Below are positions 1 through 8,331 of a stretch of 64,000 bases of DNA, in pieces. Position numbers and translations under genes: made by a program. Numbering within the stretch: position 1 is the first letter of the stretch; each line of letters opens with the position of its first letter. The notes under the pieces are model-generated. The model ran no database searches and was not told the DNA's origin. It worked only from the letters and a program-made list of their open reading frames with translations. The stretch is from Phycicoccus sonneratiae (GTDB lineage Bacteria > Actinomycetota > Actinomycetes > Actinomycetales > Dermatophilaceae), in assembly GCF_016887965.1 (NCBI RefSeq), contig NZ_JAFDVD010000003.1:186001-250000 (forward strand). Reading direction: 5' to 3'.

Positions 1-1279
1 CTACACCGGCCGCACCGACCCCGCCGACCGCGAACGGCTCGAGGAGGCGTTGCGGCACAACGAGGTCAAGGCCCTGGTGGCCACGTCGGCCCTCGGGATG
101 GGCTTCGACAAGCCCGACCTCGGGTTCGTCGTCCACCTCGGCGCGCCGAACAGCCCGGTCGCGTACTACCAGCAGGTCGGGCGTGCCGGTCGCGCCACCG
201 AGCGGGCCGACGTGCTCCTCCTCCCGGGCCCCGAGGACAGGGACATCTGGCAGTACTTCGCGAGCGTGTCGATGCCCCGCGAGGACCAGGCCGACGCCGT
301 GCTCCGGGCCCTCGCCGAGGCCGGGCGGCCGCTGTCGACGGCCGCCCTCGAGACCGCGGTCGACGTCCGCCGCACCCGCCTCGAGCTGCTCCTCAAGGTC
401 CTCGACGTCGACGGCGCCGTCCAGCGGGTCTCCGGCGGATGGACCGCCACCGGCGTGCCCTGGGACTACGACGCCGAGCGCTACGAACGGGTCGCCGCGG
501 CCCGGCGCGACGAGCAGCAGCTGATGCTCGACTACGAACGCACCGACGCCTGCCGGATGGCCTTCCTCCAGGAGACCCTCGACGACGACACCGCCGTCCC
601 CTGCGGTCGCTGCGACGGGTGCGCCGGGCCCTGGTACGCCACCGACGTCCCGGACACCGTCGTCGGTGCCGCGCGCGAGCGGCTCACCCGCGTCGGGGTC
701 GACCTCGACCCGCGCGCCCAGTGGCCCACCGGGATGGAGCGCATCGGGGTGCCGGTCAAGGGGAAGATCCCGCCGGAGGAGGGACTGCTGCCCGGGCGGG
801 CCCTGGCCCGCCTCTCGGACCTCGGGTGGGGGCAGCGGCTGCGCGAGGTGCTCCGTGAGGACGCGCCCGCTTCTCCTGAGCTGCTCCGCGCCTGCGTCCC
901 GGTCCTCGCCGAGTGGGGCTGGGCCGAGCGACCCGTGGGCGTGGTCGCGGTGCCCTCGCGCCACCGCCCGCAGCTCGTCGGCTCGCTGGCGGCCGGGCTC
1001 GCCGAGATCGGGCGGCTGCGCCTCCTCGGCAGCCTCGACCTCGCCCACGACGGCCCCACCGGCGAGATGGGCGGCAACAGCGCCTACCGGCTCGCGGGGG
1101 TCTGGGAGCGGCTCGTCGTCGGACCCGACCTCGCCGCCGCGCTCGACGGCTGCCCCGGGCCGGTGCTCCTCGTCGACGACGTCGTCTCCTCCCGCTGGAC
1201 CCTCACCGTCGCCGGGCGCGCCCTGCGGCAGGCCGGCGCACCCGGGGTGCTGCCCTTCGCGCTCGCCGTCGACGGCTGA
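1..1279 (+). CDS. rqlH: RecQ-like DNA helicase RqlH, C-terminal part (5' end outside window)
   Basis: The open frame enters from the left edge (first full codon at base 2) and ends with TGA at 1277-1279. It shows RecQ-type helicase motif V (TSALGMGFDKP) and motif VI (YYQQVGRAGRA, about 164-196). A tetracysteine zinc module follows (C near 550, then CGRCDGC near 601-624). The C-terminal region carries a phosphoribosyltransferase-like signature (VLLVDDVVSS, about 1162-1191), as in ComF proteins. There is no HRDC domain. This order matches mycobacterial RqlH, an ATP-dependent 3'-5' helicase acting in DNA repair. The N-terminal Walker A half is missing only because the window begins inside the gene. 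Confidence 0.9.
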   Translation, partial: YTGRTDPADRERLEEALRHNEVKALVATSALGMGFDKPDLGFVVHLGAPNSPVAYYQQVGRAGRATERADVLLLPGPEDRDIWQYFASVSMPREDQADAVLRALAEAGRPLSTAALETAVDVRRTRLELLLKVLDVDGAVQRVSGGWTATGVPWDYDAERYERVAAARRDEQQLMLDYERTDACRMAFLQETLDDDTAVPCGRCDGCAGPWYATDVPDTVVGAARERLTRVGVDLDPRAQWPTGMERIGVPVKGKIPPEEGLLPGRALARLSDLGWGQRLREVLREDAPASPELLRACVPVLAEWGWAERPVGVVAVPSRHRPQLVGSLAAGLAEIGRLRLLGSLDLAHDGPTGEMGGNSAYRLAGVWERLVVGPDLAAALDGCPGPVLLVDDVVSSRWTLTVAGRALRQAGAPGVLPFALAVDG

Positions 1280-1380
1280 GCGGTCGTCCGGTCGGGCACC
1301 GGGCTTCCTCCCGTCACCGGTCGGTGTCGTGGGCGCGGGTCGGGCCGTGCGGCCCGAGGGGTCACCGTGGTGTGCGACCG

Positions 1381-1478
1381 CTCTCGGTTGCTCCGGATCG
1401 TGAAGCAGCCGAGAGTCTGCGCACCCCCTTCCACCCGCCGCCCCTCTCGGTTGCCCCCGGATACGACTCAACCGAGAG
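1381..1478. repeat. Two tandem copies of a palindromic element
   Basis: Copy 1 has arms CTCTCGGTTG (1381-1390) and CAGCCGAGAG (1406-1415, one mismatch). Copy 2 has perfect arms CTCTCGGTTG (1444-1453) and CAACCGAGAG (1469-1478). Both loops are 15 nt and share CCGGAT. The copies start 63 bp apart, about six helical turns. Similarity continues past the arms (GAGAGTC, then CGCA). They fill most of the 284-bp gap between rqlH and the exporter gene. They could be repressor operators, REP-like elements or rqlH terminators; the sequence does not decide. Confidence 0.75.
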
Positions 1479-1551
1479 TCCCCGCAGCACCCCACCCTGA
1501 ACAGCGCCGGGCCATCCCGCCCCTCCGACACCGCCCGGCCACCGCACCACC

Positions 1552-1557
1552 TAGCGT
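1552..1557 (+). promoter_or_regulatory. Putative -10 of a leaderless exporter mRNA
   Basis: TAGCGT ends 6 nt before the GTG at 1564 and no Shine-Dalgarno is present. The same spacing recurs before many genes in this window. Confidence 0.5.
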
Positions 1558-1563
1558 GGCCGG

Positions 1564-3012
1564 GTGAGCCAGGAGATTGAGGAACGCGCCGACACCACCC
1601 GCGACGACGCTCCCGACCCCCGGCGCTGGCGCATCCTCGGCGTCACCCTGACCGTCGGCTTCATGGTGCTGCTCGACGTGACGATCGTGAACGTCGCGAT
1701 CCCCTCGATGCGCACCGGCCTCGACACGAGCGCGGGCAGCATCCAGTGGGTCGTCTCCGGGTACGCCCTGGCCCTCGGGCTGGTCCTCGTCAGCGGCGGC
1801 CGGCTCGGCGACGCGCACGGGCGGCGGAGGATGATGCTCATCGGCCTCACCGGCTTCGTGCTCGCTTCCGCTGCAGCCGGACTCGCGCCGCACGTCGCCG
1901 TCCTCGTCGGCGCCCGCCTCGTCCAGGGCGTGGCCGCGGGCCTGCTGACCCCGCAGAGCTCGGGGCTCATCCAGTCCCTGTTCCGCGGGCCGGAGCGGGG
2001 CATCGCGTTCGGGCTGTTCGGCTTCACCGTGTCCGTGTCGTCGGCGATCGGGCCGGTGCTCGGCGGGCTGCTCATCGCGGCGTTCGGCGAGGAGAGCGGC
2101 TGGCGCTGGATCTTCCTCGTCAACGTGCCCATCGGCGCGGTGCTCCTCGTCGCCATCGCCCGCCTCGTGCCCGGCCGGGTCGACGACGACACCCCGCCGG
2201 ACACCCGTCTCGACGGGCGGGGCGCCGTGCTCCTCGGCGGCGCCGTGCTCGCCCTGCTCTACCCCGTCGTCAGCCTCGAGACGGGCCAGCGCTGGCCGCT
2301 GCTGCTCCTGCTGCTCGTCGCACCCCTCGGGGTCGCCTTCGTCCGGCACGAGCGGGCGGTCGTCGGTGCCGGGGGGTCGCCCCTGCTCGACCTCGGCCTG
2401 CTGCGGACCACGCCCGGCTACGCCAGCGGCATCGCCGTCGGCAGCCTCTACTTCACCGGCTTCACCGGCGTCTTCCTCGTCCTCAGCGTCTACCTCCAGG
2501 ACGGCCTCGGCTACACGCCGCTGCACGCCGGCCTGTTGCTCACCCCCTTCGCGGTCGGGTCCGCCGTCGCGGCGCCGCTCGCCGGCCGGGTCGTCAGCCG
2601 GGTGGGGCGACCGCTCACCGTCATCGCGCTCAGCGTGATGATGGCCGGCCTCGTCGCCCTCGCGCTCGTCGCGCCGGGCGAGGCGCCGGTGGCCTGGCTC
2701 GTCCTCGCCCTCCCGCTCCTCGTCGCGGGGCTCGGCGGGGGGGCCGTCGTCTCGCCGAACATCACCCTCTCCCTCGCCGAGGTCCCCCCGCGGATGGGCG
2801 GAGCCGCCGGCGGCGCGCTGCAGACCGGCCAGCGCATCGGGGCCGCCATCGGGGCGGCGGTGCTCATGACCACCTACCAGGTCGCGGTGTCCCGCACCGA
2901 CGACCCGGGCTCGGCGCTGCGCTGGGCGCTCGGCGCCTCGCTCGTCCTCCTCGCCTGTGCCTGGGCCGCGGCGGTGTGGTCCTGGCGGGCCGAGCCGGCA
3001 GCTCGTCCCTGA
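1564..3012 (+). CDS. MFS multidrug exporter, DHA2 (EmrB/QacA) family
   Basis: This 482-residue integral membrane protein should export small molecules by proton antiport. The first helix carries the DHA2 hallmark LLDVTIVNVAIPSM, followed by the MFS loop motif GGRLGDAHGRRR and numerous hydrophobic segments consistent with the 14-helix branch. Length is typical for the family. The GTG at 1564 is chosen because TAGCGT lies 6 nt upstream. The paired palindromes at 1381-1478 lie 86 bp before the start and could bind a regulator, but no regulator gene is adjacent. Substrate cannot be inferred. Confidence 0.88.
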   Translation: MSQEIEERADTTRDDAPDPRRWRILGVTLTVGFMVLLDVTIVNVAIPSMRTGLDTSAGSIQWVVSGYALALGLVLVSGGRLGDAHGRRRMMLIGLTGFVLASAAAGLAPHVAVLVGARLVQGVAAGLLTPQSSGLIQSLFRGPERGIAFGLFGFTVSVSSAIGPVLGGLLIAAFGEESGWRWIFLVNVPIGAVLLVAIARLVPGRVDDDTPPDTRLDGRGAVLLGGAVLALLYPVVSLETGQRWPLLLLLLVAPLGVAFVRHERAVVGAGGSPLLDLGLLRTTPGYASGIAVGSLYFTGFTGVFLVLSVYLQDGLGYTPLHAGLLLTPFAVGSAVAAPLAGRVVSRVGRPLTVIALSVMMAGLVALALVAPGEAPVAWLVLALPLLVAGLGGGAVVSPNITLSLAEVPPRMGGAAGGALQTGQRIGAAIGAAVLMTTYQVAVSRTDDPGSALRWALGASLVLLACAWAAAVWSWRAEPAARP

Positions 3013-3027
3013 CCTAGGGTGGACGCC

Positions 3028-3504
3028 ATGGCTGACGAGTACTCCTTCGTCGAGGACCACCGTCGGCGCTGGCTCGACGCCGGCGTGGTCGGCACCGCCC
3101 TGGCCGTGCTCGCCGCGACGGTGCTCCTGAGGTCCGGTGGCGACGGCCTCGACCTGACGCCCGACGGCGGGTGGGACTGGGCGGTCACCGCGCTCGCCCT
3201 CGCCGCGGTCCCGGCCTGGCTCGTCCTCGGGGACGGCGCGTTCGACGGGTGGTCGCAGGGCCGGGGGCTCGCCGTGTCCGGCGATCGGCTCGTCGTCGAC
3301 GAGGTCGTCTTCGTCTTCCACGAGCTGGCGGCGGGGACCGCGCAGCTCGTGGCCCCTCCGTCCGGCGACGGGGCGGTCTCGGTGCCCCTCGACGACGGCG
3401 GGTCGGTGCGGGTGCGTCCGCGCGACCCCGAGGCGTTCAGCGCCGCGCTGCGGGACGCGTACGTGCGGTGGGCCGTGGGGCCGGAGCCTCGAGCCGCACG
3501 GTGA
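3028..3504 (+). CDS. Small membrane protein of unknown function
   Basis: This 158-residue protein has two hydrophobic segments (about residues 20-35 and 52-68) followed by a soluble C-terminal domain rich in beta-type sequence. I do not recognise the family. The ATG at 3028 is preferred over the in-frame GTG at 3019 because TAGGGT (3014-3019) ends 8 nt before it. The gene follows the exporter by 15 bp. Its last 68 bp overlap the 3' end of the convergent yczE frame, so the C-termini of the two products are encoded on opposite strands of the same DNA. Confidence 0.7.
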   Translation: MADEYSFVEDHRRRWLDAGVVGTALAVLAATVLLRSGGDGLDLTPDGGWDWAVTALALAAVPAWLVLGDGAFDGWSQGRGLAVSGDRLVVDEVVFVFHELAAGTAQLVAPPSGDGAVSVPLDDGGSVRVRPRDPEAFSAALRDAYVRWAVGPEPRAAR

Positions 3505-4162
3505 GCAGCGGCAGGAAGAACTGGACGACCGGGCCGATGAGCAGGGCATAGAGCACGGTCCCCACGCCGACGATCCCGCCGAGCAGCCAGCCGAGCGTCA
3601 CGACGGTGACCTCGAGGCAGGTGCGCACCAACCGGATCGAGCGGCCGGTGCGGCGAGCCAGGCCGGTCATCAGGCCGTCGCGCGGCCCGGGGCCGAGCTG
3701 GCTGCCGATGTACATCGCCCCCGCGGCGCCGTTGCCGACGACCCCGACGACCATCGCGACGACCCGCCAGCCGAGCGACTCGATCGGCGGCACGACCGAG
3801 AGCGTCGCGTCGGTCGCCAGGCCGATGACGACGGCGTTGAGCACGGTTCCGAGCCCCGGCCACTGCCGCAACGGGATCCACAGCAGCAGGACGACGAAGC
3901 TGCTCGCGATGACCATCTGACCGTAGGTCATCGGGACGTGCAGCGTCAGCCCGTAGGTGAGGACGCCCCACGGCTCGAGCCCGAGCGTCGCCCGCAGCAT
4001 GAGCGCCATCGTCACGCCGAACAGCCCGAGCCCGACGAGGAGCTGGACGACACGACGCGGCAGGTGGCCGGCGCGCAGCTGCTCGAGCGGGGTCATCGGC
4101 ACGAGCTCGACGCGTCGGCCGACCGAGCGGCGGGCCAGCTGGAGCGGGGTCATGGGGTCCAT
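3437..4162 (-). CDS. yczE: YczE/YitT-type integral membrane protein
   Basis: The 241-residue product has five or more hydrophobic segments and family features such as GLEPWGVLTYGL near the N-terminus and GPGPRDGLMTGLARR in the middle. Function is unknown, although such proteins are suspected transporters. It is divergent from a MocR-type regulator, an arrangement known for the yczE-yczR pair. ATG 4162 is chosen; ATG 4153 is a close alternative. The tail (RPTARTRPAARR) is encoded in DNA overlapping the convergent gene, so the true stop position deserves comparison with relatives. Confidence 0.82.
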   Translation of the reverse strand: MDPMTPLQLARRSVGRRVELVPMTPLEQLRAGHLPRRVVQLLVGLGLFGVTMALMLRATLGLEPWGVLTYGLTLHVPMTYGQMVIASSFVVLLLWIPLRQWPGLGTVLNAVVIGLATDATLSVVPPIESLGWRVVAMVVGVVGNGAAGAMYIGSQLGPGPRDGLMTGLARRTGRSIRLVRTCLEVTVVTLGWLLGGIVGVGTVLYALLIGPVVQFFLPLLTVRLEAPAPRPTARTRPAARR

Positions 4163-4172
4163 CGTGGGGTGA

Positions 4173-4205
4173 ATTGGCACTGGATTCGAGGGCCAATCGT
4201 GCCAC
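4173..4205. promoter_or_regulatory. Putative operator in the yczE/yczR intergenic region
   Basis: Nested inverted repeats lie in the 52-bp gap: ATTGG (4173-4177) with CCAAT (4193-4197), and TGGCAC (4175-4180) with GTGCCA (4199-4204). CACAGT (4203-4208), 6 nt before the GTG at 4215, is the likely regulator -10, so binding here would cover that promoter. MocR proteins usually bind the region between themselves and the divergent target. Confidence 0.55.
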
Positions 4206-4214
4206 AGTGGCCTC

Positions 4215-5687
4215 GTGACCGCGCCCGCTCCCGCCACCCCCACCGTCAGCGCCGCCCGCACGGCCCGCCTCGTCGGTGACGTCGCGGCGAGCCGGCCGGC
4301 CTACCGGGCCCTCGCCGACGCCCTGCGCCTGGCCGTCGCCGACGGGCGCATCCCGGTGGGCACCCGCCTGCCGAGCGAGCGCGACCTCACCGGGCCGCTC
4401 GGCGTCAGCCGGACGACGGTGACCCGCGCCTACGACGTCCTCCGCGAGTCCGGGTACCTCACCTCGCGGCGCGGCTCGGGGTCGGTCGCCACCCTCCCAT
4501 CGGCACCCCTGCGCCGGGGCACCGGCGGCCTGTACCCGGCCGACGTCGCCGAGGGCGTCATCGACCTCACCTGCGCGGCGACGCGGGCCCCCGCCGGCGT
4601 CGTCGAGGCCTACGAGCGGGCCGTCGAGCGCCTCCCCTCCTACCTCTCCGGCGCCGGCTACCTGACCCACGGTGTGCCCGACCTGCGCGAGGCGATCGCC
4701 CAGCGCTACCGCGACCGCGGGCTGCCGACCTCGGCCGACGACGTGCTCGTCACCTCCGGCGCGGTCGCCGGGCTGGGAGTCGTGGCCCGTGCGCTGATGC
4801 GCCCCGGCGACCGGGTCGTCGTCGAGGACCCGACCTACCCGAACACCGTCGACGCCCTCCGGGCCGCCGGCGCCCGGCTGCGCCCGCTCGTCGTCGACCC
4901 CGACGGCTGGGACCTCGACGAGGCGGAGCGGACGGTCGAGGCGGCGGCGGGCCGGGCGGCCGTCCTCATCCCCGACTTCCACAACCCGACCGGCGCCCTG
5001 ATGCCCGACGAGCAGCGCGCCCGGCTGGCCCGGGCCCTGACGGCCGCCGGCACGACACCGGTCGTCGACGAGACGATCGCCGAGATCGACCTCGACGGCG
5101 GACCGCCGGTGCTCCCGTTCGCCGCCCACGCCGCGGCGGCGGTGACCATCGGCAGCGCGTCGAAGTCGCACTGGGGCGGCCTGCGCACCGGCTGGGTCCG
5201 GGCGCCGCGCGGGGCCCTGCGCCCGCTCGTCGAGGCCCGCGTCTCGGGCGACCTCGGCGCCCCGGTCCTCGAGCAGCTGGTGCTCGCCGAGCTGATGCAG
5301 CGCTCCCCCGGCCTGACCCCCGAGCGCCGTGACGACCTCGTCGCCGCCCGGGCGGCCCTCGTCGCGGCCCTGGCCGACACGCTCCCCGAGGTGCGGTGCC
5401 TCGTGCCGCGCGGTGGGCTCTCGCTCTGGTGCGAGCTGCCCGCCGACCTGTCCTCGACCGCCCTCGCGGCGGCCGCGGAGGACGAGGGGCTGCTCGTCGC
5501 GGCCGGCCCGCGGTTCGCCGTTGACGGCGGCCTCGACCGGTGGCTGCGGCTGCCGCACGTCCTGCCCCCGGCGTCGATGGTCGAGGCCGTGCACCGGCTG
5601 GCCCGCGCCGCCGGGCGGGTGCGCTCCGGCCGGACGGTCGCCCGTCGCGGCACGCGTGCCCGTCCGCGTCGCCCCCTCGTCGCCTGA
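4215..5687 (+). CDS. yczR: MocR-family regulator (GntR winged helix plus aminotransferase-like domain), YczR type
   Basis: The 490-residue protein starts with a GntR-type winged helix (about residues 28-95; LPSERDLTGPLGVSRTTVTR is the helix-turn-helix). It continues as a fold-type I aminotransferase-like domain. The PLP lysine is seen in SASKSHWGGLRTGW, and DFHNPTG and the WxR-type C-terminal residues are also present. MocR proteins sense PLP-linked ligands and control the divergent gene, here yczE. The GTG start is supported by a -10 (CACAGT) 6 nt upstream. The effector is unknown. Confidence 0.88.
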   Translation: MTAPAPATPTVSAARTARLVGDVAASRPAYRALADALRLAVADGRIPVGTRLPSERDLTGPLGVSRTTVTRAYDVLRESGYLTSRRGSGSVATLPSAPLRRGTGGLYPADVAEGVIDLTCAATRAPAGVVEAYERAVERLPSYLSGAGYLTHGVPDLREAIAQRYRDRGLPTSADDVLVTSGAVAGLGVVARALMRPGDRVVVEDPTYPNTVDALRAAGARLRPLVVDPDGWDLDEAERTVEAAAGRAAVLIPDFHNPTGALMPDEQRARLARALTAAGTTPVVDETIAEIDLDGGPPVLPFAAHAAAAVTIGSASKSHWGGLRTGWVRAPRGALRPLVEARVSGDLGAPVLEQLVLAELMQRSPGLTPERRDDLVAARAALVAALADTLPEVRCLVPRGGLSLWCELPADLSSTALAAAAEDEGLLVAAGPRFAVDGGLDRWLRLPHVLPPASMVEAVHRLARAAGRVRSGRTVARRGTRARPRRPLVA

Positions 5688-5736
5688 GGAGGATCGGCGT
5701 TCGGCCAGCGGGCGGCCGCTGGATATCGTGGCGCGC

Positions 5737-6687
5737 GTGACCAGCGAGCACCCGGACCCCCTCGTCGACCTCCTCGAGACCCTCGACCTCGAGGAGCTCG
5801 GCTCGGCGCAGGTCAGCGTCCAGCCGCGCGACGCCTCGCTGCCGGAGGGCCTGACCCTGCCCGAGACCTTCGCCGAGGACATCACCCTCTTCCGTGGGCG
5901 CAGCCAAAAGCAGCCGCACGGGCGGGTGTTCGGCGGCCAGGTGCTGGCTCAGGGCGTCGTCGCCTCCGGCCGCACGGTCGTCGGGGTCGGCGACGTGCCC
6001 CGGCGCCTGCACTCCATCCACGCCTACTTCATGCGCCCCGGCGACGACACCCGGCCGATCACCTTCAGCGTCGAGCGGATGCGCGACGGCCGGTCGTTCT
6101 CGACCCGCAGGGTGCACGCCATCCAGCACGGCAAGCCGATCCTCTCGATGAGCGCGTCCTTCCAGGAGCCCGACGGCGGCCTCGACCACCAGGACCCGGC
6201 CCCGGACGTCCCCGGCCCCGAGACCCTCCCCTCGCTCGCCGACCTGTTCGCCGGCGTCGACGACCCCCGCGCCCGGCACCTGTCGCGCCGCGCCATCGAG
6301 CTGCGCCACGTCGAGGGCAACCTCTTCGCCGCTCCGGCCGCCGAGCAGGTCGCGGCCCAGCACGTGTGGATGCGCGCGGTCGGCCGGCTGCCCGACGAAC
6401 CGCTCGTCCACGACGCCGTGCTCGCCTACGCCTCCGACTACAGCCTCCTCGAGCCGGTGCTCCGACGCCACGGACTGCCCTGGAGCACACCGGGACTCAA
6501 GATGGCCAGCCTCGACCACGCGATGTGGTTCCACCGCCCGGCGCGAGCCGACGAGTGGGTCCTCTACGCGCAGCAGTCGCCGTCGGCCCAGGGTGGTCGC
6601 GGCCTCGGCGTCGGCCGGATGTTCGCCGCCGACGGCACGCTCGTCGCGTCCGTCGCCCAGGAGGGGATGGTCCGCGTCCCCGACTGA
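5737..6687 (+). CDS. tesB: Acyl-CoA thioesterase II
   Basis: The 316-residue product has the double hot-dog fold of TesB enzymes, which hydrolyse medium- and long-chain acyl-CoA. Visible landmarks are QPHGRVFGGQVLAQ near residue 60, HSIHAYFMRPGD near 92, and a second repeat ending in LDHAMWFHRP and GRGLGVGRMF. GTG 5737 is chosen because TATCGT (5724-5729) lies 7 nt upstream, while the longer frame upstream runs through the end of yczR. The gene converges on the ABC operon with only 10 bp between the stops. Confidence 0.93.
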   Translation: MTSEHPDPLVDLLETLDLEELGSAQVSVQPRDASLPEGLTLPETFAEDITLFRGRSQKQPHGRVFGGQVLAQGVVASGRTVVGVGDVPRRLHSIHAYFMRPGDDTRPITFSVERMRDGRSFSTRRVHAIQHGKPILSMSASFQEPDGGLDHQDPAPDVPGPETLPSLADLFAGVDDPRARHLSRRAIELRHVEGNLFAAPAAEQVAAQHVWMRAVGRLPDEPLVHDAVLAYASDYSLLEPVLRRHGLPWSTPGLKMASLDHAMWFHRPARADEWVLYAQQSPSAQGGRGLGVGRMFAADGTLVASVAQEGMVRVPD

Positions 6688-6697
6688 CCGCGTCTGG

Positions 6698-7381
6698 TCA
6701 GGTGGCGGTGACGAGGTGGCCGTCGGCGATCTCCAGCACCCGGTCGGCGGTCGAGAGCAGCGCCGGGTCGTGGGTGGTGACGAGGGTGGTCATCGTCCGC
6801 TCCTTGGCGAGCCGGGCGATGAGCTCCATGATCTCCCGGCCGGTCTCGGAGTCGAGCTGCCCCGTCGGCTCGTCGGCGAGGAGCAGCCCGGGTTCGGCGA
6901 CGAGGGCCCGGGCCAGCCCGACCCGCTGCTGCTGGCCTCCGGACAGCTCGTCCGGCCGGTGCTCGCCGTGGCTGCCGAGCCCGACGTGCTCGAGCGCCTC
7001 GCTGACCCGGCGCTCACGCTCCGCGCCGTCGACCGCCCTGAGCCGCAAAGGGACCCCGACGTTCTCACGCGCGCTGAGGATGGGCACGAGCCCGAAGGAC
7101 TGGAACACGTAGGAGACCGGTCCGCGGCGCAGCGCCAGGAGGTCGGCGTCCGACATCCCGGTGACCTCGCGGTCCCCGAGGTGCACCGTGCCCGCGTCCG
7201 GCCGGTCGAGGCCGCCGATGACGTTGAGCAGGCTCGTCTTCCCCGACCCCGACCGTCCGCGCACGGCGACCAGTTCGCCCGGCGCGACCTCGAGCGAGAC
7301 CCCGCGCAGGGCGTGCACCGCGGTCGGGCCGGAGCCGAAGGTCCGGCGCACGTCGTGCACGCGCAGCAGGTCCCCGCTCAC
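6698..7381 (-). CDS. ABC transporter ATPase, MacB/LolD type (second ATPase of the operon)
   Basis: This 227-residue ATPase has Walker A GRSGSGKTS, signature LSGGQQQRV, Walker B LLLADEPT and the switch histidine in TTHD. Such subunits power FtsX-type permeases that do mechanical work or extrude lipoproteins and peptides, rather than transport through a classic channel. GTG 7381 overlaps the stop of the preceding ATPase by 4 bp (GTGA), which fixes the start against longer in-frame options. It is the last gene of a four-gene minus-strand operon. Confidence 0.88.
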   Translation of the reverse strand: MSGDLLRVHDVRRTFGSGPTAVHALRGVSLEVAPGELVAVRGRSGSGKTSLLNVIGGLDRPDAGTVHLGDREVTGMSDADLLALRRGPVSYVFQSFGLVPILSARENVGVPLRLRAVDGAERERRVSEALEHVGLGSHGEHRPDELSGGQQQRVGLARALVAEPGLLLADEPTGQLDSETGREIMELIARLAKERTMTTLVTTHDPALLSTADRVLEIADGHLVTAT

Positions 7382-8331
7382 CGCTGCTCCTGCCCGTCCT
7401 CGTCGGGACGTCCGGTCGGCCACACCCCGATGTGGTCGGGCTCGAGCCCGAGACGCACCCGGTCGCGCATGGCGAGCGAGGTCGTGAACGCCTTCGGCAG
7501 CTGGAGGCGACCGGCGCGGTCGAGGACGGCGTACTCCTCGGCCACCCGCCCGACGGCGCCGTCGGCCCCGACCTCGTCCCGGCGCAGCACCTCGGTCGAG
7601 GTGCGCCCGTCGCGGATGCCGACCGTCCGGGCCACCTGCTCGCTGACGAGCACGTCGTGCGTGACGACGAGGACGGTGGTGCCGAACTCGGTGTTGGCGC
7701 GGCGGATGGCCTCGAAGACCTCGTCGCTGCTGCGGCTGTCGAGCTCGCCGGTCGGCTCGTCGGCGAGGAGCACGCGCGGGCGGTTGGCCACCGCCACGCC
7801 GAGCGCCACCCGCTGCTGCTGCCCGCCCGAGAGCTGGCCCGGCCGCCGGTCGGCGCAGTCGGCGATGCCGAGCACCTCGAGGGTCTGCCGCGCGCGCGAG
7901 GCCCGCTCGCGCCGCCGCACCCCACCGAGGAGCATCGGCAGCTCGACGTTCTCGGCGGCCGTCAGGTAGGGCAGGAGGTTCGCCGCGGCCTGCTGGAAGA
8001 GGAAGCCCACGGTGCGCCGTCGGTACTCGAGGCGCTCGCGGCCGGCCATCGACCCGAGGTCGTGACCGGCCACCGTGGCCAGGCCCGCGCTCGGGGTGTC
8101 GAGCCCCGAGAGGATGCCGAGCAGCGTCGACTTGCCCGACCCGGACGCCCCGACGAGGGCGACGAGCTCCCCGCGCCGCACCTCGAGGTCGAGGCCCTGC
8201 AGCGCCACGACCTCGAGCCCCTCGGCCCGGAAGATGCGAACGAGGTTGTCGCAGAGGATGTCCGGGCCGTCGGGCCGATCCGTGTCACGGCGGCGCCGGC
8301 GGCTGGTGGCGGTGGTGGTGGTCGTGGTCAT
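7378..8331 (-). CDS. ABC transporter ATPase with C-terminal extension
   Basis: The 317-residue protein has Walker A GASGSGKST, signature LSGGQQQRV, Walker B VLLADEPT and H-loop THD. About 80 residues beyond the usual ABC domain (from roughly residue 240) include a segment resembling a short AbrB/SpoVT-type beta motif (DRAGRLQLPKAF), which is unusual. The N-terminus is a threonine run followed by arginines. The ATG overlaps the stop of the upstream permease gene (ATGA), indicating translational coupling. It probably pairs with the 962- and 1046-residue permeases. Confidence 0.87.
   Translation of the reverse strand: MTTTTTTATSRRRRRDTDRPDGPDILCDNLVRIFRAEGLEVVALQGLDLEVRRGELVALVGASGSGKSTLLGILSGLDTPSAGLATVAGHDLGSMAGRERLEYRRRTVGFLFQQAAANLLPYLTAAENVELPMLLGGVRRRERASRARQTLEVLGIADCADRRPGQLSGGQQQRVALGVAVANRPRVLLADEPTGELDSRSSDEVFEAIRRANTEFGTTVLVVTHDVLVSEQVARTVGIRDGRTSTEVLRRDEVGADGAVGRVAEEYAVLDRAGRLQLPKAFTTSLAMRDRVRLGLEPDHIGVWPTGRPDEDGQEQR

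Noticed and set aside
1468-3549. Long minus-strand frame opposite the exporter gene
   Set aside because: Its translation is Arg/Gly/Glu/Asp-rich without domains, as expected for the antisense of a high-GC gene.
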